Notes under the pieces: generated by a model
Database searches by the model: none
The model's input: only the letters and a program-made list of their open reading frames with translations
What the model was told of the DNA's origin: nothing
Shown: positions 57,867 through 64,000 of the stretch, piece by piece
Layout of the letters: each line of letters opens with the position of its first letter
How positions within the stretch are numbered: the stretch's first letter is position 1
Made by a program: the position numbers and the translations under genes
Source of the DNA: Streptomyces sp. JH14
GTDB taxonomy: Bacteria; Actinomycetota; Actinomycetes; Streptomycetales; Streptomycetaceae
Direction: 5' to 3'
Assembly (NCBI RefSeq): GCF_029428675.1
Contig: NZ_JAJNEL010000001.1
Span: 4,402,001-4,466,000, forward strand
Length of the DNA: 64,000 nucleotides

Positions 57867-59122
57867 TGGCCGAGGAACAGCACGAGTGGCTTGACGAGGA
57901 CGCGGCGGAGAGATTGCTCCGCGGCGAACCGGTCGACCCCGTCGACGGCCAGGCACGTACCGAAGCCGATCGTCTCGCGGCCGCGCTGGGTGCCGTCGCC
58001 CGCAGCGCCCGGCCGGCCACCGGCGAACTGCCGGGCGAGGCCGCCGCGCTGGCCGCCTTCCGGGGACAGCCGCGCGCCGGCCGGGCAGGGGAACGGGCCA
58101 CGCTGCCGACGCCGGGCCGTCCGACGGGCCACGTCGCGCAGAGCAGCGAGACCGAGCAGCGGGAGCACCCCGGCCCGTCCGGTCCGGCAGGACACCTGCA
58201 ACTGCCGGAACTGCCGGAACTGCCGGAACTGCCGGAACCGCGGGGGACGTCGGGGCCGTCGGGGCATCCGGAGTTGCCGCAGGCGCTCGGACCGATACGC
58301 ATCGGCCCCGCCCCCGCCACCACGACCTCGTTCTCCGCGGCCTCCGGCGGCCGCACGCGTGCGCCGCGCTGGAGCAGGCCTGTCCGCTTCGGTCTGGTGG
58401 CTTCCCTCGCGGGCTGTGCGCTCGGCGGGGTGGCGGTCGCCGCCGGCACGGGCATGCTCCTCGGCCCGTTCGGCGGGCACGCCAACCCGCTGCCCGCCTC
58501 CTCCGTGTCGGCGCCTGCCTCCCCCGAGGAGCGGCTCGACTCCGACGGGACGTCCGCCGCGCCGTCCGGGTCCCCGGACCCGCATCCCTCCCGGGACTCG
58601 GCCGGTCCGTCCGCCGCCACCGGCGACGGAACCCGCAAGGCCGACAGCGCGCGCGGCAAGGGCGGGCTCGGCCGGAACGGCGGGAAGAGCAGCGACGCCG
58701 ACAGTGACCGGGACACCGCCGGGGAAGGCCGCGGTGTCCCGTACGGGACCGGCAGCACAGCCGGCAGCGAGCAGCAGGACGGCATGTACGGCATCTGGGG
58801 CAAACGGACCGTCAGGGCCTGCCGCGACTACCGCGCCGGCCGCCTCGACGCCGACCGCAGGCGCCGCCTCGAAGTGCTGGCCAAGGGCGCCGGCGGCCTC
58901 GACCGGTTCTGCAGGCGTGTCCTGCAGACGGTGGACGGCGCGAGCGGCGATGCGCAGCCGGGCAGTGGCGACGGGCAGCAGAGCGAGGGCGGCGGATCCG
59001 CCGGGGGCACGGATGACGACGCCTCGCACACGGTCCCGTCGCTCTGGTCCAAGCCTGCCGGTTACGCGCCGTCGGCCCCCTTGTCCCGGTCCGCCCCGGG
59101 GACCACTGCGGTCACCCGCTGA
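57866..59122 (+). CDS. Single-pass membrane protein, probable anti-sigma partner
   Basis: A 418-aa protein with a cytoplasmic N-terminus of about 180 residues, a membrane helix (LVASLAGCALGGVAVAAGTG) and an extracytoplasmic C-terminus rich in Ser, Gly and Asp, ending in a helical segment with DADRRRRLEVLAKGAGG and two Cys. The cytoplasmic part holds a LPELPELPELPE tract coded by a 9-base repeat at about 58203-58238. It lacks a zinc anti-sigma motif; the role is inferred from the one-base overlap with the sigma gene. Confidence 0.75.
   Translation: MAEEQHEWLDEDAAERLLRGEPVDPVDGQARTEADRLAAALGAVARSARPATGELPGEAAALAAFRGQPRAGRAGERATLPTPGRPTGHVAQSSETEQREHPGPSGPAGHLQLPELPELPELPEPRGTSGPSGHPELPQALGPIRIGPAPATTTSFSAASGGRTRAPRWSRPVRFGLVASLAGCALGGVAVAAGTGMLLGPFGGHANPLPASSVSAPASPEERLDSDGTSAAPSGSPDPHPSRDSAGPSAATGDGTRKADSARGKGGLGRNGGKSSDADSDRDTAGEGRGVPYGTGSTAGSEQQDGMYGIWGKRTVRACRDYRAGRLDADRRRRLEVLAKGAGGLDRFCRRVLQTVDGASGDAQPGSGDGQQSEGGGSAGGTDDDASHTVPSLWSKPAGYAPSAPLSRSAPGTTAVTR
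58203..58238 (+). repeat. Nine-base tandem repeat coding Leu-Pro-Glu
   Basis: Four consecutive copies of ctgccggaa inside the membrane protein gene. Slippage would change the protein by whole LPE units without shifting the frame. Confidence 0.8.
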
Positions 59123-59253
59123 GCCTCGTCGGCCGGTCCGCTGCCACGGGGTGTGACATTTTCCGGGCCGTCGGCGCAGTACAGAGTGAGCCGACTGGTC
59201 ATCGGCAGCGCACAGAGCCGGGGTTCCCCCCGTACCTTCGGCTCAGCGCACCC

Positions 59254-59292
59254 GGCGCGGGCGGGACACGTTCCCCCGGTCCCGCCCGCGCC
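59254..59292. terminator. Bidirectional terminator
   Basis: Perfect 14-bp arms (59254-59267 / 59279-59292) with an 11-base loop, between convergent genes ending at 59122 and 59321. Confidence 0.75.
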
Positions 59293-59320
59293 CCTCATCC
59301 GGATGTGCCGCCCCACCGCC

Positions 59321-60232
59321 TCACCAGTAGACGACGACCTTGTCGCCGGTGCGGACCTGGTCGAAGAGCGCGGCGATCTTCCCCTCGTCCCGGACGTTCA
59401 CACAGCCGTGCGAGGCGCCGCTGTAGCCGCGGGCCGCGAAGTCCGCGGAGTAGTGGACCGCCTGGCCGCCGCTGAAGAACATCGCGTACGGCATGGCCGT
59501 GTGGTAGATCGTCGACACATGGTGCCGCGACTTCCAGTAGACGGAGAAGGTGCCCTCCCGGGTCGGCGTGTACTGCGAGCCGAACCGTACGTCCATCGTC
59601 GACACGACCTGCCCGTTGATCACCCACGACAGGGACCGGCTGTTCTTGCTGATGCAGAGCACCCGGCCGGTCAGGCAGCGCTTGTCGAGCCGGGCAGCGG
59701 GCCGGGTGGCCGGCGGGTTGAGCTCGGCGGCCGTCGGCTTCCGCGTCATGGCGAGCAGCTTCTGCCAGGTGAGGGTGTCCGTCTTGCCCGTACGGTCCAG
59801 TCCGCGCTTGCCCTGGAAGGACTGCACGGCGGCCACCGTGGCGGTGCCGTAGTAACCCGTGGGGGTGCGGTTGAAGTGGCCGATCTGGCGCAGCCGGGCC
59901 TGCAGCTCCCGCACCTGCTTGCCCTGGGAGCCGGTCGCCATCAGCGTCTTGCCCTGCGGATCCGGCTTCGGGCTCGCGGTCGGTGACGACGAGGACGGGG
60001 ACGGGGCCGGAGAGGGCGAGGCGGTTGCCCCGGGCTTGGCGTCGTCGGTCGCCGGGGCGGAGGCCTTCGGCGGTGACGACGAGGCCGCCGGGGACCCGTT
60101 GGCGGGCTGCGCCTTGCAGCCCGCGGTGGTGACGGCCAGCGCGAGGACGGCGACGGCGGACAACGCCGCAGCGCCCGGCCGTCCCGCGGTCCGGCCGATC
60201 GTTCCTGCACCGTGCCCGGTTCTGTGTATCAT
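59321..60232 (-). CDS. L,D-transpeptidase lipoprotein with peptidoglycan-binding domain
   Basis: A 303-aa precursor. The lipobox TAGC follows a signal helix (AAALSAVAVLALAVTTAGC); a Ser/Pro/Ala stalk leads to a PG_binding_1 domain (LQARLRQIGHFNRTPTGYYG) and a C-terminal YkuD domain. The catalytic motif SHGCVNV is intact (His275, Cys277), so it should form 3-3 cross-links, which are abundant in Streptomyces walls, or attach proteins. ATG 60232 follows AGGGGGCC. Confidence 0.92.
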   Translation of the reverse strand: MIHRTGHGAGTIGRTAGRPGAAALSAVAVLALAVTTAGCKAQPANGSPAASSSPPKASAPATDDAKPGATASPSPAPSPSSSSPTASPKPDPQGKTLMATGSQGKQVRELQARLRQIGHFNRTPTGYYGTATVAAVQSFQGKRGLDRTGKTDTLTWQKLLAMTRKPTAAELNPPATRPAARLDKRCLTGRVLCISKNSRSLSWVINGQVVSTMDVRFGSQYTPTREGTFSVYWKSRHHVSTIYHTAMPYAMFFSGGQAVHYSADFAARGYSGASHGCVNVRDEGKIAALFDQVRTGDKVVVYW

Positions 60233-60452
60233 CTCGGCCCCCTGCTTCCTTCGTTGTCTCTTGGGACGAATTCCCGCTCTGCTCGGTTGCGAAAGCCCGC
60301 GCATGATGGTGAGTGCGTCGGGGAAGGCGGCAGGACGCACCTTGTGAGCAAGGTCCCAGCCCGTGCCTCTCCACCGGTTGCACGCCCCCCGCTACAGTCC
60401 GTCGCGAGGGTCGTTGGTTACCAGCAAGTAGCTCCAGCGGGAGGCACAGCAG

Positions 60453-62033
60453 ATGACGCGCGAGTCGGAGTCGGGACTGCCCATCGAGCCGGTCTACGGG
60501 CCGGACGCACTCGACGGGTGGCACGCCGAGGACAAACTGGGGGAGCCGGGCGCCTACCCGTTCACGCGCGGTGTCTACCCGACGATGTACACGGGCCGGC
60601 CGTGGACGATGCGCCAGTACGCCGGGTTCGGTACGGCCTCCGAGTCGAACGCCCGCTACAAGCAGCTGATCGCCAACGGCACGATGGGCCTGTCCGTCGC
60701 CTTCGACCTGCCCACCCAGATGGGCCACGACTCCGACGCGCCGATCGCATCCGGCGAGGTCGGCAAGGTCGGCGTGGCGATCGACTCGGTCGAGGACATG
60801 CGGATCCTGTTCGGCGGCATCCCGCTCGACAAGGTCTCCACCTCGATGACGATCAACGCGCCCGCCGCGCTGCTGCTCCTCATGTACCAGCTGGTCGGTG
60901 AGGAGCAGGGCGTCCCGGCCGGCCGGCTGACCGGCACCATCCAGAACGACGTGCTGAAGGAGTACATCGCCCGCGGCACGTACATCTTCCCGCCCAAGCC
61001 CTCGCTGCGGCTGATCGCCGACATCTTCAAGTACTGCAGGGCCGAGATCCCGAAGTGGAACACCATCTCGATCTCCGGCTACCACATGGCCGAGGCCGGT
61101 GCCTCGCCCGCGCAGGAGATCGCGTTCACCCTCGCGGACGGCATCGAGTACGTCCGCACCGCCGTCGCGGCCGGCATGGACGTCGACGACTTCGCCCCTC
61201 GCCTCTCGTTCTTCTTCGTCGCCCGCACGACGATCCTCGAAGAGGTCGCCAAGTTCCGTGCCGCACGCCGGATCTGGGCCCGGGTGATGCGGGAGGAGTT
61301 CGGCGCGAAGGACCCCAAGTCGCTGATGCTGCGCTTCCACACCCAGACCGCGGGCGTCCAGCTCACCGCTCAGCAGCCCGAGGTCAACCTGGTCCGGGTC
61401 GCCGTCCAGGGCCTGGGCGCGGTCCTCGGCGGCACGCAGTCGCTGCACACCAACTCGTTCGACGAGGCCATTGCCCTGCCGACCGACAAGTCCGCCCGTC
61501 TGGCCCTGCGTACCCAGCAGGTCCTGGCCTACGAGACGGATGTCACGGCCACCGTCGACCCGTTCGCGGGTTCGTACGTCGTCGAGAAGATGACCGACGA
61601 CGTCGAGGCGGCGGCCCTGGAGCTGATGCTCAAGGTCGAGGACATGGGCGGCGCGGTCAACGCGATCGAGCGCGGCTTCCAGAAGAGCGAGATCGAGCGC
61701 AGCGCCTATCGCATCGCGCAGGAGACGGACAGCGGGGAGCGCGTCGTCGTCGGCGTCAACCGCTTCCAGCTCGACGAGGAGGAGCCGTACGAGCCGCTGC
61801 GGGTCGACCCGGCGATCGAGGCCCAGCAGGCGGCCCGGCTGGCGAAGTTGCGCGCCGAACGCGACCAGGGCGCGGTCGACGAGGCGCTGGACCGGCTGAA
61901 GAAGGCGGCCGAGGGGACGGACAACGTCCTGTACCCGATGAAGGACGCGCTGGCGGCGCGGGCGACCGTCGGCGAGGTGTGCAACGCGCTGCGGGAGGTG
62001 TGGGGGACGTACGTGCCGGCGGACGCGTTCTGA
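60453..62033 (+). CDS. Acyl-CoA mutase large subunit (methylmalonyl-CoA mutase type)
   Basis: Catalytic chain (526 aa) of a B12-dependent carbon-skeleton mutase, without its own cobalamin domain. The TIM-barrel substrate motifs are RPWTMRQYAGFGTASESN, VAFDLPTQMGHDSD and ISISGYHMAEAG. Tyr56 and Arg235 correspond to Tyr89 and Arg207 of P. shermanii methylmalonyl-CoA mutase, where isobutyryl-CoA mutase has Phe and Gln; the active-site His is His211. This favours methylmalonyl-CoA/succinyl-CoA, although the short split form resembles IcmA. The small subunit must come from elsewhere, for example 3424-3837. ATG 60453 follows GGGAGG. Confidence 0.88.
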   Translation: MTRESESGLPIEPVYGPDALDGWHAEDKLGEPGAYPFTRGVYPTMYTGRPWTMRQYAGFGTASESNARYKQLIANGTMGLSVAFDLPTQMGHDSDAPIASGEVGKVGVAIDSVEDMRILFGGIPLDKVSTSMTINAPAALLLLMYQLVGEEQGVPAGRLTGTIQNDVLKEYIARGTYIFPPKPSLRLIADIFKYCRAEIPKWNTISISGYHMAEAGASPAQEIAFTLADGIEYVRTAVAAGMDVDDFAPRLSFFFVARTTILEEVAKFRAARRIWARVMREEFGAKDPKSLMLRFHTQTAGVQLTAQQPEVNLVRVAVQGLGAVLGGTQSLHTNSFDEAIALPTDKSARLALRTQQVLAYETDVTATVDPFAGSYVVEKMTDDVEAAALELMLKVEDMGGAVNAIERGFQKSEIERSAYRIAQETDSGERVVVGVNRFQLDEEEPYEPLRVDPAIEAQQAARLAKLRAERDQGAVDEALDRLKKAAEGTDNVLYPMKDALAARATVGEVCNALREVWGTYVPADAF

Positions 62034-62305
62034 CGCGCGGGAAGGGACATGACGCCCTGTCCATGTCCTACCGCGCCTCGTGCCGCATCGCCCTCCGTGC
62101 GGCTGCCGCGGCACTCGCCGCAACGGCTCGCGGCGACACCCCCGGCCGCGAGCTGCGACTGATCACCTGCGGTGGTGAGCTGAAGCACGGGCACCGGCCC
62201 GGCGAGCTCATCGTGTACCCGGCCTCGTGGCGTGAGCCCCGGCCGCGTCTCACCTGCTGAACCCTTCGGGACGGAGTGTCGTACCCCCGTGCGACACTCC
62301 CTTTC
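62034..62305. other. Intergenic region between mutase and LysE genes
   Basis: 272 bases. A weak 7-bp hairpin GGACATG (62045-62051) / CATGTCC (62062-62068) follows the mutase stop. A perfect 9-bp inverted repeat, GGAGTGTCG (62273-62281) / CGACACTCC (62292-62300), ends five bases before the LysE start and looks like an operator. Confidence 0.5.
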
Positions 62306-62965
62306 ATGCTGGGTGTCACCGATCTTCCGACCTATCTCGCCGGCCTCGTGCTGATTGTTCTCCTGCCGGGGCCGAATTCGCTGTACGTGCTCTCCGTCGC
62401 CGCCCGCCGCGGAGTGCGGACCGGGTATGTGGCGGCGGCCGGTGTGTGGACCGGTGACACGGTGCTGATGACCCTGGCCGCGCTCGGCGCCGCCTCCCTG
62501 CTGCAGACCACGCCGGTGCTCTTCGCGATCGTCAAGTACGCGGGCGCGGGCTACCTCACCTGGCTCGCGATCGGCATGCTGCGGGCTGCGGTCTCGATGT
62601 GGCGCGAGCGGCACCGGCAGATGGCCGAACTGACCGAGGAGACCCCCGAGCCCGCGGCCACGGTGGAGCGGCCGTACCGGAGGGCGCTCGTGGTGAGCCT
62701 GTTCAACCCGAAGGCGATCCTGTTCCTGATCTCGTTCTTCGTGCAGTTCGTCGACCCCGGCTACGCCTATCCGGCGCTGTCCTTCCTGCTGCTGGGCACG
62801 CTGCTGCAGATGGCCAGCTTCCTCTACCTGTCGACGCTCATATTCGGCGGCACCCGGCTGTCGGCCGCCTTCCGCCGGCGCAAGCGGCTGTCGGCGGGTG
62901 CGACCTCGGCAGCGGGTGTGCTGTTCCTCGGCTTCGCGGCGAAGCTCTCGCTCAGCAGCGTGTGA
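62306..62965 (+). CDS. LysE/RhtB-family amino-acid exporter
   Basis: A 219-aa transporter with five or six membrane segments. The family N-terminus is LPTYLAGLVLIVLLPGPNSL, with the PGPN motif; VVSLFNPKAILFLISFFVQF is the conserved second half. It most resembles the LeuE subgroup (leucine and similar exporters). ATG 62306 has no strong ribosome site, and the operator-like repeat ends just before it, so the transcript may be leaderless. Its end overlaps the convergent monooxygenase gene by 14 bases. Confidence 0.9.
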   Translation: MLGVTDLPTYLAGLVLIVLLPGPNSLYVLSVAARRGVRTGYVAAAGVWTGDTVLMTLAALGAASLLQTTPVLFAIVKYAGAGYLTWLAIGMLRAAVSMWRERHRQMAELTEETPEPAATVERPYRRALVVSLFNPKAILFLISFFVQFVDPGYAYPALSFLLLGTLLQMASFLYLSTLIFGGTRLSAAFRRRKRLSAGATSAAGVLFLGFAAKLSLSSV

Positions 62966-64000
62966 GCGGGGCGAGGCCGAGCGGGGCCAGGTAGCCGGCC
63001 AGGTCCGCGGTGTCCTCGCCCGCCCAGCCGATGTAGCCGTCGGGGCGGATCAGGAACACGCCCGTTCCGTACGCCTCGTAGGCATCCGTGCGGTGCACGC
63101 GGACCAGGTCGCCGTCGGACACCGGCGGTTCCGCGTCCGTGCCGACGGCCAGCAGAGTGAAGTGCGGGCCGCGGAAGATGTCGAAGAGGCGCCGGCCCCC
63201 GGCCGCCGGTCCGTCCGGGGCGCGGTCGCCGGAGTGCAGGACGCCGGCCCGGCCCACCGACAGCGGACCCTCGCGGTAGCCGAGCCCCAGCTGCTGGGCG
63301 GCCGCGCCACGCTCCTGTTCGCCCCGGTGGATGCGGGTGGAGAGCCCGAGCATCGCGGCGGCGACCGGACGGCGCTCCGCCTCGTAACTGTCGAGCAGCG
63401 CGGCCGGTGCGCCGTGCCGCAGCACCTGGCCGAGCTTCCAGCCGAGGTTGTAGGCGTCCTGGACACTCGTGTTGAGCCCCTGCCCGCCTGCGGGGGAGTG
63501 GACGTGCGCGGCGTCGCCCGCCAGGAAGACGCGGCCCTCGCGGAACCGGTCGGCCAGCGCGGCACGGGGCCGGAAGTCGGAGGACCAGCGCACCTCGGTG
63601 ATGTCGTCCGCGGCGAGGTGGGTACGGGCGGCGACCAGGGCGCGGATGCCCTCCGCCGAGGTGTCCGGCTCGCCCTTCTCGAACTGCGCGACCAGCTGGA
63701 AGTCCGCCGTGCCGGGCAGCGGGCACAGGGTGACGAAACCCCCCTCTCCCCTCACGACATGCCAGTTGAGCCGATCGAGAGCGTCCTCGGTGACGCGGAC
63801 ATCGGCGACCAGCATCGGCGCCGGGTCCACGGTCTCACCGGTCATCGGGACGGCGAGCGCGCGCCGGACCGTACTGCGGCCGCCGTCCGCCGCGACCAGG
63901 TAGGAGGCGCGCACCGGGCCGGTGGCCAGGTGCGCCGTGACGCCTTCCGCGTCCTGGTCGAGTCCGGTCAGCGCGGTCGAGAAGGCGACGTCGCCGCCCA
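62952..64000 (-). CDS. FAD-dependent aromatic monooxygenase, C-terminal part (cut by window edge)
   Basis: The frame is open through the right edge, so the N-terminus, including the first FAD-binding motif, is outside. The visible 349 residues contain YLVAADGGRSTVRRAL (the DG motif) and the second FAD motif FLAGDAAHVHSPAGGQGLNT, followed by NLGWKLGQVLRHGAP. The C-terminal thioredoxin-like domain includes DLVRVHRTDAYEAYGTGVFL. This places it among PheA/TfdB/RdmE-type hydroxylases of phenols or polyketides. A substrate cannot be named; no biosynthetic cluster is visible in the window. Confidence 0.85.
   Translation of the reverse strand, partial: GGDVAFSTALTGLDQDAEGVTAHLATGPVRASYLVAADGGRSTVRRALAVPMTGETVDPAPMLVADVRVTEDALDRLNWHVVRGEGGFVTLCPLPGTADFQLVAQFEKGEPDTSAEGIRALVAARTHLAADDITEVRWSSDFRPRAALADRFREGRVFLAGDAAHVHSPAGGQGLNTSVQDAYNLGWKLGQVLRHGAPAALLDSYEAERRPVAAAMLGLSTRIHRGEQERGAAAQQLGLGYREGPLSVGRAGVLHSGDRAPDGPAAGGRRLFDIFRGPHFTLLAVGTDAEPPVSDGDLVRVHRTDAYEAYGTGVFLIRPDGYIGWAGEDTADLAGYLAPLGLAPLTRC

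Noticed and set aside
60240..60452. Possible cobalamin riboswitch before the B12-dependent mutase
   Set aside because: No B12-box-like block is visible, and B12-dependent enzymes are not usually controlled this way.
59295..62123. 942-aa minus-strand frame across the L,D-transpeptidase and mutase genes
   Set aside because: It runs in another frame through the transpeptidase and antisense through the mutase; composition is typical of GC shadows.

Overview
This is a high-GC actinobacterial chromosome segment, almost certainly from Streptomyces. The evidence is strong G/C bias at third codon positions, many GTG starts, long antisense shadow frames, and families typical of the genus (DUF3017, DUF2690, DUF4328, DUF6350, SCO4848-type membrane protein). 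From memory, the gene order follows the conserved core region of S. coelicolor that runs from pcrA through sucCD, purNH, folD, mdh, trpS and sdh to a B12-dependent mutase. I see no rRNA, tRNA, CRISPR array, phage gene or transposase gene. The one candidate mobile element is a 169-bp transposase-less palindromic repeat.

Layout. 1-3.8 kb: the end of a PcrA helicase gene, a membrane-anchored M23 peptidase, a lipase and the small cobalamin-binding subunit of an acyl-CoA mutase. 4.1-11.9 kb: a two-armed divergent cluster (DUF5691 and SWIM zinc-finger proteins leftward; MoxR ATPase, DUF5682 and VWA protein rightward). This is the most interesting system here and resembles the poorly understood E. 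coli yehL/yehM/yehP/yehQ set. 12.2-14.3 kb: sucCD. 14.4-18 kb: a membrane-tethered sigma-like protein and membrane proteins. 18.4-25.9 kb: purNH, folD, DUF3017, a DUF2690 regulator-like protein and mdh. 25.9-31.6 kb: a MocR regulator divergent from a carboxymuconolactone decarboxylase-like/PEP-mutase-like pair, a YgiB/YgiC-like pair and ornithine aminotransferase. 31.7-36 kb: an ECF sigma/membrane-partner unit, trpS and a 2'-5' RNA ligase-like protein. 36.2-38.4 kb: DprE2/DprE1-like epimerase enzymes. 38.6-44.4 kb: a YihY membrane protein, a D,D-carboxypeptidase, a metallophosphoesterase and an orphan peptide-binding protein. 44.5-48.2 kb: a regulatory island with TetR and MarR regulators, MFS exporter, DUF393, palindromic operators and the palindromic element. 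49.2-52.6 kb: sdhCDAB. 52.8-64 kb: an OHCU-decarboxylase-like protein, GH20 hexosaminidase, a second ECF sigma/membrane pair, an L,D-transpeptidase, the mutase large subunit, a LysE exporter and a flavin monooxygenase cut by the window edge.

How the genes work together. sucCD, mdh and sdhCDAB supply three TCA steps. The mutase large subunit (60.5 kb) and its probable cobalamin subunit (3.4 kb) would feed succinyl-CoA into the same cycle but sit 57 kb apart. purN, purH and folD form a one-carbon/purine group. M23 peptidase, D,D-carboxypeptidase, L,D-transpeptidase, hexosaminidase and the DprE pair are envelope functions. Convergent gene pairs are commonly separated by perfect GC-rich hairpins that probably terminate transcription from both sides.
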